Source: Gonatopus flavifemur (taxonomy: Eukaryota; Arthropoda; Insecta; Hymenoptera; Dryinidae). From it: 64,000 nucleotides of DNA. The position numbers and the translations under genes are program-made. Positions 20,642-34,900 of this stretch are shown one piece after another. The notes under the pieces are model-generated. The model worked only from the letters and a program-made list of their open reading frames with translations. It ran no database searches and was not told the DNA's origin. The stretch lies in assembly GCA_018340375.1 (NCBI GenBank), contig JAFFJZ010000002.1:24260001-24324000 (forward strand), in the 5' to 3' direction. How positions within the stretch are numbered: the stretch's first letter is position 1; the number at the start of each line of letters is the position of its first letter.

Positions 20642-22952
20642 TCACTGATGGTTTCTCTTCTTCTTCTTATTGACGGATTCATCCACTCCCCAGAGATCGT
20701 ACCACGGACCGCAAGTGTTCTTCTCCGTATCGGTGGTATCTCTTCGAAGTTTCGTTCTGGGGAGGATAGTTTTCTCGGTCATGTTCTGTTCTTTGACAAT
20801 GATGCAACTGTACGTGGATTCTTCATCGGACGCCTCGGTCTCGGTGAAATTTTGTAGCAGTCCATCGTCGTCGTCTCCATAAACTTTTTTCCTTCTATCG
20901 TTTCTCTTCGCTTCGTTATTCTCTTTCAATTCCGCGACTATCATATTCCTCTTGGCGTCCATACTTCTTTTTCTCTCCTTTTCCAGAATAGCTTTTCTCG
21001 AAATCGGACCAACGAAATAAGACCTTTCGTCTCGATGCATTCTGTAATCGGATCTTTCGGATACTTTAGGTCGCTCGGCTGGAGTTGGAGAGTCTTCCAA
21101 ATAATCTCGTTTCTCAGGGACATGATTTCTTTCGGCTGGTTTTGGTTCTTCCGAATGTGAATGATGCGAATGGTGTGATTGATGTGACTGATGTTCGTTG
21201 GTAATGGTGGAATCGCTGTCGCTCTTACGATGCCCGGATCTGTTTTCAAAGGAATTTGAATTGTTTTCAGAATTCTTTTTAGTCTCCTCGTTAGAAGTTT
21301 GTTCTTCCTTGGTTTCTTTTCTGATCATTTTTGGTATGTCCACGAGAGATCTGTGTTGCCATAGAGCCATACCTTCAAGAACGTCGGAATCCCTTCTGAA
21401 TCGCCAGAACGATTTGGTTCTCTTAATCAATTTAGGACTTTTCGAATCAACGTTGTACGCTCTTCCGGTTTGTATGAGATGTCCCATGGCAGTCGTTTGT
21501 CTGATGGATAAAGGTTTGATTCTTTTAGCTTCATCGTCTTTCAAGGTATTGTTATTTGTATCGTTTCGTTCCAAAGTTCTAGCGGATCTTCGAGTATTAT
21601 CATTTGGAGAATCTAACAACTTTTGGTAACTTCCATGTCTTTCGATCACCTTCGTTCGCTCTAATTTCGTTTCAAAATTCGATTCATATCCACGATCTTT
21701 GTCCATCGATACCATGAGATTGGACGTATATTTTCTATCCTCTCCGTAAATCATTGTCTCTCTATCCGAGAATCCACGTTCTTTTGAGTATCTCTTGGAT
21801 TCTGTTGGTCTTTCCGGGGCTTCTTCCGATGGGGGACGAGGTCTCTCGAAACAGCGATTGGACACCCTATCGGTTTGTTGTCTACTTCTATCAGAATCAT
21901 TTTCAGAAGGTTTCTCTTTTTCATTACTCGAAGGAGCATTGTTCGATTCTCTAGTCATATTGGGGGATTTCATCGCGTAACTCGATTCTCTGTCGTATTT
22001 ATTTGAAGCTCGATGCTCATCTTGACTCGTCGAGTCGTATCTATCGTAACTCGTATGATTGAGATGCATTTTTTCTTCCCTCCTCTCTGACGTTTTATAA
22101 TCATTCTTTCTATTGAATTTCGGTGGACTGTGTTCTCGAGCGTACTTTTGAGCAGTTTGTTCCAATTTTTGAGTGATATGTTCCACTTTTCTCCCAGTTT
22201 CAGGTATAGTGATGGTACTCTCGTCGTCAGAATTCGAAGAAGAACTTTGAGATGTTTTTTTATTACCGTACTTCGAATTGATCTCGTTTCTCGATGGATA
22301 CCCATGTCTGGAATTTCGATCCGCATCATCCATACAATTCTCATAATATTTCTTATTCCCGTATTTATCGACATGATAATTTTCCCCATAGTTGTCCTCT
22401 TCTTCATCCTCCAATTCCGCTTCAACTTCATCCTCCGTCTCTTCTTGTTCTCTACGTTTCACCTCTTGACGACGATTCTTCTCCATCTGTTCAGTATTTT
22501 TCCTACGTTCTTGAACCGGCATTCTCAATTGTTCATCATCGGTGGAATATTTATTCCTATGATTGCTGTTATTCAATCCCGATCGATTTCGAGGTTCGTA
22601 ATCCTTCTGAGATCTGTCTTGCATTTTGTTACTTTTTTTATTATTCTCTTTGTTGAAGTGATCTCTGTTGCGAGTATCTTGATAATTCTCCGCGGAATTA
22701 TTGGTCGAGTATCTGCCGAGGGTCGAATCATCGATCTCATTTTCATTCTCGTTGTTGCTCCTACGATTAGCCTCCGCCCATAAATCCATCGCTGTTTTAT
22801 ATAAATGCCAACTCTTCTGATTTTTAGGTATGGTTTTCCAAGAATCGTTCTCCCATTCCGTCGCAGCGGATTTCACCTCCTTCGTTATCCGTTGTTGATG
22901 CTGTTTGGAGGAATCGGTGGATCTCTCGGCTCGCGGTTTTCTTCGTCGCAGT
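20642..22952 (-). CDS. I-BAR gene terminal exon: 770-residue disordered tail
   Basis: The exon starts after acceptor AAACACAG, preceded by a branch-point-like TTACTGAT. In phase 2 it continues EATR as RLRRRKPRAERS and runs open to the TGA at 20644-20642. The tail is rich in R, K, E, D, N and S, with acidic runs (EDEVEAELEDEEEDN), a duplicated KYGNKK motif, a His/Ser tract (HHSHHSHS) and no predicted fold. Three patches look constrained: WENDSWKTIPKNQKSWHLYK near the start, SFWRFRRDSDVLEGMALWQH in the middle, and CGPWYDLWGVDES near the end. Known vertebrate BAIAP2 tails are far shorter. The open frame extends past the acceptor to 23113 with a hydrophobic stretch, so a separate gene starting upstream is a less likely alternative. 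Confidence 0.75.
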
Positions 22953-25900
22953 CTGTGTTTGAGCATTCGATCAAGTATCAGTAACGGAACAAAAGAAAAA
23001 TATAGAAAACAAAATAGGACTAGAATGGTGAAAGAGCAGAGAAGAGAATGAGATAAGCCACCAAAGTCCATCCAACGAAATTTTAATTCCACCACTTGAA
23101 AGAAAAAGAGTATTCAAAAATTCATTTTAAACGCTTCTTAATTGTCACGAAAATTCGAGTTGCCACCACCGCGTCTGGTTCATATGTGTTTATAGTAGTT
23201 CCATCGACCACGATAAAGCATGCTGAATCTACAAACAACAAAGATATACTTAATACTCGAAAGCACTACAAGAAATACAATAATTTAGACCGTATCTTGA
23301 ATTGATCTTTAAAGTCTTACGGCAACTTACTCAGCCCCTGCGACTGTAGGGAATCATTTCACGAATAGATCAATATCAGGATAATTTTAAGTAATCATGC
23401 AAAGCTTGAGGAGACTAGTTCTTTCGTTTTGTTTTGTTTCTGTTTCTTATTTGGAATGCCATGCACAGGGTTCTACAGGAATTAATGAAAAATTATAGTA
23501 AATAAGTACTAATCAACATTTCAATACAAGAAAACTAAAGAGAAAAGCTGGTCTAGCGAGAGAAGTTTATTGGGAATATTATGAATTAGAGTTAGAGCAA
23601 AGAAAATTCACCTTGTTGCTTCGTCATCGCTATAATCGATGTCTGGTTGAACGGGAGGTTCGTTCGAAAAGCCACTATCGTTACTGCTATGAAGTGAGGT
23701 AACTGCCTCAGGTGGGGGAACTGGTGGTACTGGTGGTTGAATCCTCCGATTACCAGCCAGAACTGTGGGTAAAGTACCTGATGGACGAATCTAAAACAAA
23801 GTTTTGCGTATGTATGTACAGATTATTAATTTTCATGACTCAGATAGAAAAGTTATGTTAGATTCATACATAAATTATTATGTATAACGATCAATGTGTA
23901 TAAACTACATATAAATCGTGATATATTCTTCAAATTTAAATTGTATTCTCACCGGTTTTGATTGTCGAGCTGTAGGAGTGGCTAAATTATAAGAACTGTT
24001 GCTTGTAGATATTTTGGTCAAAGTTCCAGTATCACTGCTGCTGTTGCTGCTCTTATTGGTGTTCATATTACTACTTCCGATTCCAGATGATATATCCTCA
24101 CCCATCCCTGAGGTCGCTGGTGGCCTGGTAGGTGCAGGTTTGCACGGCGGTGCAATTTGTGAATCAGTCGATCGACCGTTGTTCGTTCCGTGATTAGGTG
24201 ATCTGATTAATAACACGAAGGAAGAATCAATCATTATTCGAGCAAGCGCTTGATAAAATTCAGCGCAATAAAGATTGTTGGAATAAAATTCTACGACTCA
24301 CCCAAAAGAATCTTCCACAATAACTTCTGTGTAAGCTAAAGGAAACCAACCGGAACTCTGAGTTCTAAGATTTTCACCAAATTGCCATCCTTTCTGACGA
24401 TCACCTTATATCCATGAAACAAACAAAATGATAGCATATATTAACATTCTCCAACATATTAGTTTGTTTGAAAAACTTCAAACTCTTATTTTGAAATTCA
24501 GAAAATTTCAATGGAGACGTACGAGAGTAGTAATTCTGGAATTCCTTGGTTAAAAAACTCTTCGATACAAACTTTGCAATGGTAAATAACCATCAACACT
24601 TGTACAAACCCGTTAAAACCCATCAGGACCGGTTAAACGAATGAGATTCAAAGGGAATTCAGTGAGTTTGAATGATCACGTTGCAAAGTTTGTGTTGAAT
24701 TGAACTTATTTTACATAGTATCGGAATTGACGTTTACTGAATCAAAGATTATGCAACGTTCCGTTCTCAGGCATCGAATATGCACACTCAAGAAAATATT
24801 TGGTTAGAGTAACTACAGCATATGGTGTGTTTTTTTCTGCTTCAATCATGTTTTCTAGTTACTACAACGATGAATCATAAAATGTGATGAAGATTTACCA
24901 TGAGAGAAGAGATGAAATAACAAGGAAGAAAAAGAAGACATACCCATTAGTGCAATCAAATCACCCTCGAGAAAGCTGAGTTGGTTCTCTCCGGAGCTGA
25001 GATAGGCAAACAAGGCTCTGGCTAAGGGTGCATCACTCCAACCATCAGAAGTGGCAATGGTACCTAGGCCGCTTCCATTACCACTTTTCTTTGATACGGG
25101 AGGAGCCATGGATCTTGGTCGTGGTGGAGTTTCTGGAATATCTACAAAGCGAAAAGGTACATTAACTATAGTTACAGCACACTAGATTTTCAATCATTTC
25201 CTATCACTTCTTTGTTTTGCAACAGGATTGAAGGGATCACGGATATAAACTATTATAGTTTGTCGGTTTATCAATTCTTCGACAGTTTCTGATGAAATTT
25301 GCAAAAAAATGCAAGGATTCGGAAATATTTGTGAGATGAATACCTGGACCTAAAGACAATGTGGAGGCATGAAGATTGGCTTCCGATCTTGCTCTAGATA
25401 ATGCGGAAGGGAGATGTGATGTTGGTCCATTATTTCCTGCCGACATTGAATTGTTTGTTGATGATCCCAAACGGAGTTCGAGACAAGAACTATCCATACT
25501 TCTGGTTTTTCTCAATTGCGAGCTCATGGTTAGTTCGGGACCTCCGTTCTCTTCATCCTCAGGCCAGAAAGAGACTTGCTAAAATCAAACCGTTTGACAT
25601 GAGAGTTATTTATTCGATGTATCAAGTATCAACAGACTTTTACGTTCTTAATATCAAAACTATCAACGTATTTACGATCTTGAATTTCATTGAGAACTGC
25701 TGTATGAATAAGTTACCATCAACAGGAGTGAAATGGATTAAAATATTTGTTATTCATTTCACCTCTTTGTCGCATCGCGTATTATTTATGATAAAAACCC
25801 TAAAGAATGCTCCTGGAAATCAAAATACTGGTCCATGTGTAACATTCGTTTCAACCCAGCCAGCACAAAAGATCAATTTGAATTTATAAAGCCTTCTCGA

Positions 25901-28900
25901 AGACTCCTTGAATAGTTCCCGTTATGCGACCAATAACGAATTCAATAAGAATTTAATGAATTCCAAATGAAAACGTATTGAATGCTGTGATAATTCATTA
26001 TAAAATCTCGATATAAGTTCTTTCGGAACATTTCGGAACTTTTCGGAACAGTTGAATTCAAAATATTCATAACGAATACATATTGATTAGCATAACGGGA
26101 ACTCTTGTGCTGTATGGGAACAATCATTAACGATGACAAATTTCTAAACTGTATATAACTTATATAGCCTCAAAAATATAATTCTCAATTTTTGCACTAA
26201 AACACCTTTCTATCACATTGTATTTTTATTTGTACTAATAATTTTGAATAATTGCATGAGACGAAATCGATTAATATTCGTTTGTCTTTGTTTATAGAAT
26301 TATTTCACTATCAAGGGTTAATAAATTTTCCAAAAAAAAGTCCAAGAAATTGCAAAGAATGATAATTAGTGGAAGTAAAACTAGATTTTAATAACTGACA
26401 TAATTGTTTACTCCATAAATTGTTCTCTACCGAATAAAAAGGAAACGTTACAAACGATTGTGAAAGGATAAAAAAAACCGCATAGAAAAACGCTTCAGAG
26501 TGTTTTTATACTTTAGTCTCGCTTATTTTCTTTCCAAATTGGATATGTCGAGTATACTTTTAGTTTTGAAAATCTCCCTTAATAGACTCTACATAAAGAA
26601 TAAAGTTGCAGGAAATCTTTGTTGAGAGTTCAACTACAGCAAAATCCTATTTTTCCAAAGTCTGTTTCGAATCACATCTGGGAACTGTTGATTACTTTCT
26701 TTCGTTTTCGTCTCCAACGTGTGTTCTACATTATTAGTGACATCGAAAACTGTTTTGTCTTTTTTCCAGCTTCAATATTTAACTTTGTTTTTTCGAGTTT
26801 AACGTTCTGGGTGATCGTTGTATCTTTTAAACTTTCGAGAGACTCGAGTGAGGGAATTGCTGTATTTTTCTCCACAATTATTTTCATTGTTGTTATGTAT
26901 TTAAGAGAGCTTATTTAAAATCCATTCACTATTCGAATAGAATAATTCCGCATGCTTTAAATCGTGCGTTGATAAGTTTTCCGCTCTTCGATCCAATTTC
27001 ATCCGTTATTTTGCCTCGCAGAGAAGAAAATGTTACGCTCGATTGAACGACACTTTTCTATCTCTTCTCTTTCCAATTTGTTAAGATTTGTCTTGAAATC
27101 ATCTTTAAGGGATGAAAGAACGTTACATTACGTCATATAAAATTTAGTTTGTGAATTAATAAAACCATTCTTAACTCCTAAAAGGTAACTCTTCATGAGT
27201 ATCTTCAACTTCAACTCGCATCATCAATTTTCTAGTACAGGATCAGCCCTCTACCACTACCACCCACTATCTTCACTCGTCTATTCCGAGAACAAATTCA
27301 ATACTCACCATGGGAGAAACATGTATATACACTCAGGAAGGTAATTCGCTTGAATACGAACTTGATAGATATTCAATCGGATCTAATACTTATTTGATTA
27401 TTCATTATTTGACTCCATCAACTCTATTGTGTTCACATTTTAATAGAAATTTAATTAATCCAAATAGAATTGACGAATGAAAGTGGTGGTACTGTATACA
27501 TTTCTTTTATTTTTCTTCAATACGGGAGATTGCGAACGAATAGCCAATTTTTTTACTACTATTCGCTGTGAGAAATTTAACGTTGAAAATTACTTTTTCT
27601 ACAATATTCGTAATCTTCCGCATTTCCATGTGAAAATTCATTCGATAAAGTTTCTGGTTTACTAAGAAAAATGAGAAGAAATTTTATATTTTCGAGTGGC
27701 ATTTTTCTCCGTACATCACTAATTAATTCCTATAAATTTCTATTGCGTTATTGAACTTACCCTGAGTCTAGAAGCGAACATATCCTCAACAGATTGCGGT
27801 AAATATTCTCTAGTTGCTGCAACTTCACGCCACTTATCAACGGATGGATGAAGTGCTGCCAGTGCAACTTCATGAAAACTTGCGTAATGTTTTGCTAAAG
27901 AACATTGTCGTTCGAGAACAAAACCATACCTCCTCCTTTCCTGTGTCATTGCCTGCAAGAAAACATCATTTCCTGAATGAAAATGGCAAACATCTCGGAA
28001 ACCACAATGTGCCTTTGAGACGTTTATGGAACGTTCAGAGAACATAGAAAAGGTTTTAAGGATATTTTAGAGCATTGTTTAAGATAAATCTAAAATATGT
28101 CTTATAAAATATCTTTCGACAAAATTTTTTTGAGATTCAATAGCAATATTTTCCAAAGATAAATGTTTCGTTATTTTCAGAACGCAGTGATCCAATCATT
28201 ATTGCATGCGAACGAGGAGAGAAAAAAAAATTAGCTGTAAGAACAAGAAAAATGATTGGCACAACTGAACTTTTTTGCTGACATCAACACATTGGTTAAT
28301 AGAACTAACGTCTTAGCCGCTGTAGTGAATATTTTTGCAAGGACGACAAATTTCTTTGTAGGCGCTATAGTTGCAAACCATTTTTTCTCCGTGAAATAAA
28401 CAAACCAATATTATTCGTATCTCCAAAAATAAAAATCCTTAAAATATGCCTTTCTTCAGTCTTGAAGATTTTACCCCCCCCCCCCCCCTCCCTAACCCTT
28501 AATTTTACAGAACAATTATTCGTGCAATAACATTCAATATAGAATTCAACTGAACGGAATATAATATTTCTATGTACAAGAATGAATGAATTCGATTATA
28601 CTATATGAAGCAAATCAAGCGAATGGTGAATTTCATAAATCTCCCCAACGGATAACGTTGATTAATATTTTCGAGGTTTGAATCCTTCAATGGAACGACT
28701 TGATAATCAAAAGTTTGTACAGTTTTCATCTTCCGTCCAGGTTTCATTCAAATAAACTTCAACGGCACGTTGATTGCGAGTGAATTGTAACGACAACCAA
28801 ATTCTAAACAACATGGTAAACACTGAATTCGTGAAAACTGTGAAATGATTTGATTCATTGTGTGTGCTACACTGTAAGAAATAATCTGAATTTTCCTATG

Positions 28901-31900
28901 TAGTATATCAACCGGAAAATTCCAATCACTGATTGGGAAATCAATTTCCGATACAATCATTATATGCAATTTCCCATAAATTCATCTAAAAATTCCAAAT
29001 TCTATGGGATTTTTCCCAAGATTTCACAGTAAACTTTCAGAGAAGTTCGGAAAATTCTTAACGCATGTTATATATAGGAATTTTCCATAGAAATTTCTTA
29101 CAGTGTATATTTCAATTGTGACTGATGAAACAAAAGATGTAGAAGAGAAATAATTTTTTACAAACAGCGAAATATCTCTAATTCAATCAATTTACAGACC
29201 GATACTTCAGATTTAGAAGATTCTCCTCATCGAACCTTTGAAAGATTGGAAAGTTCATAATTGGCGCGTTTGTTTCTCCTTCAACTCAGAGTTCTGGACA
29301 ACTCGATTGACTGACGGTCTCACACACCACCTTTACAATTGTTTTCGGTTTTCCCCAGTAGGTAGTTATGTGGTTACAACGTGATGTGCATTGAAGAAAG
29401 TTCATGCTTCTTCAATTGAGGTTCTTATTTTAATCACCTGTTTATTGTTCTTTCGTCTTCTTATCTCGAAAAGATTGCTGTACAACTATACATGCGTAGT
29501 TGTTTATGTTTTATTTGTTCGTTTAACTCGATCTCAGTCACACAGGTACAGTTCTTCTACAACCGTCTTCTCTATAGTTTATTTTGTTTTCATTTGGTGA
29601 TCCTTTGTGTCCTTGATTCTCAGTCTCTTCTTGAATTTCGCGAACTTGCTTATTATAACAATGAAACTGGTTGAAAGAATCCTTTGATTCTCACAAAATC
29701 TCATTGAATCTCGAACATTGTTCTGACCAAATCTCATCCTTGATGGAAAAGGTTCTCATATTTTTTCATAGTTTTTAATATGTCATCATAAATCTCATAA
29801 TTTTGCATTAAATTCCATAAAAGTTCTTAAAACTTCATGATTTCTTCAGGAATTGAGAGTGTCATTATGAAAAAAATTTCTCCATTAAAAATCATAATTT
29901 GTCATAAAATTTCACATTTTCACACAATACTTGAATTTTTTTTAATTCTTCATAAAAACAATCCCATGTGGGTATGGAACAATGGTCCAATGATGGACCA
30001 AGCCTGGCACAAGACCTGCCGAGACTTGTCTTGAACAATTGACCAAACTTGGCCCAGGCTTGGGAATGATAAGATCAGGACAAGCTTGGGCCAGTGGTTT
30101 TGCCAGGCCCGGTCCAATTCATTTACCAAGCATCAACCAATGCTTCTTTGATCGCAGATATGGATGAAAGAAGATAATTGATTCATATTTCAGTTCATGA
30201 CTTTCTCCCTCAGAACACCGTACATGAATTATCTTAAAACGATAGAAAAAATGTGACAAGACTGGGACATGACTGTGACAAAAAATTCAGTCAATATTCA
30301 TAAACATTGTGCCATTCATGTTGGCAATACTGGCACAATTGTTCTCAACGAATGCTCGATTTTTACACTTGTGCCAAGCTTGTACCAAATGCAGTGACCA
30401 TTTCAAAAATATTAACAAATGTACCATGACTGACTATCCATTGGGAACAACGGGACAATCATGAAACAATATTGGGCCAATTGTTATTCACAGAGGTTTG
30501 TTTCTGACACATGTGCCAACCTTTGCACAAGCTTGGGTTTTTTTCAGTCTTGGCACATAACTTCTCATAATTTTAATCATAAAATCTCATAATTTTCCAT
30601 CATGTTTTAGATCTGTTTGTATGAAAAATACATTTACACGAGAAACCAACATTTTCCATAAAATTTCATCATAAAATACTATATTTTTCATTTTCATTTC
30701 TTCATATTGTAATCAAAGTAGCTCAAAAGTGCTGATGAAGAGTTAGAAAAGTTCCAACTGATTATATTTATTTGAAAATCCCTAGATGGAATTGTAACAA
30801 AATCCTGAAACAAACTAAGTTCAACTTCCAATAAAACGTAATGTTCTGCTTACAACATACATGTTTGCTATGCATCAATAGCGTCGCCATACTGAGCGGT
30901 TTTCTTGAAATATTGAAGTTTGAAGCAAGAATAAGAAAATAAGAAAATCGCAATTTACAACAATTTTATGAACGATTTATGAGAAAATATGAGGGAAAAT
31001 TCCTCATAACACTGTGTGAATTTCTGAAGTAATTATGATAGGAAGTATGGACATTTATGATGTTTTATGAGAAAATTTCCAGAAAAATGATGAGATCTCA
31101 TAAGAATTTATGAGAAACATTATTCTAACTTATGACTTTTCATGATAAAATACTTTTTATCAAACAGTTTCAATTCCTAGAGGAATTATGATATTTTGGG
31201 ATAAATTATGAGAAGTTATCATGAAAAACAGTCAAGACAAATTATGAGAAATTTTTTTCGCCAGGGATGGAATTTCATTTGTCAGATTCAATGTATTTTT
31301 TCAACCAGGGTAAACTGTAACTTTTCTGAAATGTCATATTTGACTACGTAATCGCTATCTTTCAAACCAAATCGAAAGTAGAGATGTAAATACACGGAGA
31401 GAAGAGAAAGGTAATATTTACCATGCTAACATAGTATTTAGTCTTATTTTATACAAAATTGTGAATAGAATTCCCTACCATGTTTTTGGTAATGATTACT
31501 ATTCTCACATAGTAACATTCACGATTTTATACAAAATAAGACCAAATCCTATGTTATCATGGTAAATATTACCATTCTCTTCTCTCCGTGTATGATTAAT
31601 CCATTACGGGACATTCTGTATGCACCTAGGATCCGTGTTTGCAAAAAAATTCGAGTTGTAGCAAATCCTCTGCGGTATTCTAGTACAGAAGGAACAGAAG
31701 ATGACTTTAAACTGGTCCTCGCTTAGAGGTGGACTCGAGACTCTTGAGCAAAATTCAAGAATAATCAATACCACACGGAAAAAATAGTATGGCTGCAGCA
31801 GCTAAGTAGCTAGCACGGACATGGACAGCCATTAAATTAGTTCCTGTAGCTAAATTTAAGCTGTTACAGCAAAAAAATTTGCACTTGTAGTTAATTTATT

Positions 31901-34900
31901 TGCGGTAACAGCTCAAATTTAGCTGCAGGAGCTAATTTAATGGCTGTCCGTGTTCGTGCTAGCTACTTAGCTGCTGCAGCTAAATTATTTTTTCCGTGAA
32001 TTCAATTTTACGATGTTTAAAAACAAACTTGCATATTAAGTCAAGTGTGGGCATGGAATAGTTGCAAATAACATGTCTGACAGGATGAAATTGATTGCAT
32101 TTAAGACATAACACAATTTTTGTCCACTCAAGACCAAGTCAAGACGAGACAAGACCCCTTTCGAGACAGCAACAGTTTTGAATGAATCTCAGAGTTCAGA
32201 ATTGGAAAAATATTTCTGAAAATTCTCCATCATTTCATTCTTCGAATAGTTGCACATTGACGCAACGAATCTTGCATCGAAACTGGTAAAATTAAGTTTT
32301 GTCGGTTTTTCTCGAGAGTCTCGAGTCCACCTCTATCCTCGCTAGAGAATCAGCGTGTCCAGAGATTCAACGGAAAAGTTATCGAAGGGAAAGCGATTGA
32401 CCCACGGTCTAGAAAAAAAAAACTGGAAGTTCACTTCGTCTTCGAACTGGGAAATTTCAGTCAATTCATTTTCCCGTACATATACCGAAATTTTACTGAT
32501 TTTGTATTGCAAAATTTCCATTTTTGCTATGAAATTCCACTCTCTAAATTCCTTGGAGTGAAAATTCACTCTTGCCGAGTGAAAATACTGCAACTCCGAA
32601 AGAGTGAAAAATTTCACTCTTAAAGAGTGAATTTTCACTCTATAAGAATGGAAATCAACTCTGGTGTTTGGAGTGAAAAACTCACTCTTAGGAAAAAGAG
32701 TGAATATTGACTCTTAAGAGGATACCAGCGTTACCATCAGAGCACATTGGTTAGAAGAGGACTAACCTATACGATAGAAAGAAAGGTCCGAGACAAACGC
32801 TGGTATCCACTTAAAGAGTGAAATTTCACTCTTCAAGAGTTGGGCTCCCACTCCGTTCTAGAGTTGCAGTATTTTCACTCTTTGAAGAGTGAATATTCAC
32901 TCCAAAGAATTTAGAGGGCAGTGGATGCGCTAAAATATTTCAGCAAATGTACTAGAATTTTCAATCCAACGTCCTGTTTAATGACTTCCAGTGAAAATAC
33001 TGAAATTCCCCAGTGAACATTTCTCACAGTGTAAAGATTCACAAATCAATCCAGGAGTTTTGAATTCTTAGCGATTTCCTTGAAACAAAGAATCAATTCC
33101 TTCTCAACCACTACAAAATTGGTCCCGTTGTCCGAGTAGAAATCCAAAGGGAGCATTTGACGAGTAACGAACCCTTCACGCGCGGCAAGAAAATCTTCCG
33201 TAGAACAACTTTCGACTAACTCCAGATGAACAGTCTTTATCACTAAACGTACGAATAAAGAAATGAAAGACTTTAACGATCGCTATCCTCTCTCTTTCGA
33301 ACGAAGCACCTGAATACGAAGTCCTGTATAGTCTACACAAGAGTGCGAAAACGAACGAGAAGGATTAATATGAAAGATTGACAAAGAATCCATTTGTTGA
33401 GCGCCAACTGGAAAGAATTTTTACAGTTGAATCAACTCTCAAGTTCTGCCGATTACTTCTCGTTCAATGTGAGCGTGAATAATACATTGAAATATTCTGT
33501 GAAGTTGCGTTTCAGAGTCGATGTGAATGAATAATTTCGATTGTATTTGATATAACATCCGTGTAGTAGTTTTGTTTCAAAGCGTCTCCCAATTCACTGC
33601 AATTCATATTCTACACTGTTAAAAATTTCCGCATGAAGCTTCAATCACGTATCACCGAAAATTCAGTTACTAAACTATTCTACTATGGGTAATATAATGT
33701 TTCAAAAATTGAGAATCCAATCACATGTAATTCAGTTCTCAATTCAATCACCAGGATTTTGAAATTCCATTTGCCAGTGTACTTGAAAAATGAATGAAAT
33801 CTTAAGAAATTTTCAACAGTGTATCAGTTATCAATCTTTTAGTTTACAAAGAATCCAATCGTAAACAGTCATTTGGAATCATTCTTTTCTATGACATTGA
33901 ACTTCGTATTTGGATGAACATTTATAACGAAACAGTGGAACTAACTGGAGGAAAAGAAAAAGCAACAGGAAAACAAAGGAGAAAGCTCCACAATGATTAT
34001 TTGCGTAATTTTAAAGAAGAGCAAATACTGTGAAGTGAATGAAACTCACATTTTTCAAGCTTTGTTCGCAAAAGGCATCAAGTTTGGATTTTTCCTCTTC
34101 AAGAATTTGCATGTTCTTCAACTCCTTGTCCATCGCTAGACCACTCTTGCTCGCACCTCTCGACTTTTTTCTTTGTTTCTTCATCGTTGCAGCCGCTTTA
34201 CTGTAAGTCTCGGATCTTGTTTTATGTTGCTGGAGGAATTTCTTTTGTTCACTCTGTGAACAAAACAAAGATTAAATGTTTATTACGTCCCTTATTTTTC
34301 ACACAAACGTTGCTTTTTTTCCCCACTGAATTTCAACGTACCTGCACCACTTTCGTGTCTTTCTCCAAGTTCGTCTCTAGAGGGACCAGAAGATCCACAT
34401 AGAAGGCCTTGAGCTGCGGCATAAAACATTTTCGTTCCCCGTATCATTGTTATAATTATTTGATTTGCGTGAGACACAAATAGAATTTATCATCAACATT
34501 CAGACGCAGGAATTATCGTCGTATAAACACACTGAGAGATATATTATTTTCTGTTAAGAAAATCTACCTTTCTGTTGATAGAATGTGTAGTTTTATACGC
34601 ACGAGAGGATCTCTTCTGGATTTAAGAGATGATTTTCGAGATATAACACTGAAGTTTTCTTCATTCAAGTTATTATCTTTCGGACCCAGATCATATTTAC
34701 TTGTATCAAGGATTTTGAATGTTGAGAATTTTCGAGAATTAATACATTCTCTGGGCCAGGGTTATGAATTAGGTAATTCACGAAGAATACAATCAAGGGG
34801 TCTTCCTGGTTAAGATTTTCAAGAAAAAATTGAGATATCGTTGTGAAAATTTGTAGGTATGTTTATTAGACACGGAAAGACCGGGTCTATTAATATTTAG

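Noticed and set aside
21198..21629. 143-codon plus-strand ORF
   Set aside because: Antisense shadow of the same terminal exon, with no motif of its own.
22130..22783. 217-codon plus-strand ORF
   Set aside because: It is the antisense of the I-BAR terminal exon; its Ile/Phe/Leu-rich composition is the mirror of a Lys/Asn/Glu-rich frame.
22953..23113. Hydrophobic stretch (SLLCSFTILVLFCFLYFSF) as a signal anchor for a separate membrane protein
   Set aside because: The open frame begins with GTG codons only and no ATG, and a phase-matching acceptor at 22955-22953 with a branch-point-like sequence links the ORF to the I-BAR gene. The hydrophobic part is most simply the intron's pyrimidine tract read as codons.
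28476..28495. Telomere-like CCCTAACCC next to the poly-C run
   Set aside because: Only one partial unit is present, in an intron; chance is the simpler explanation.
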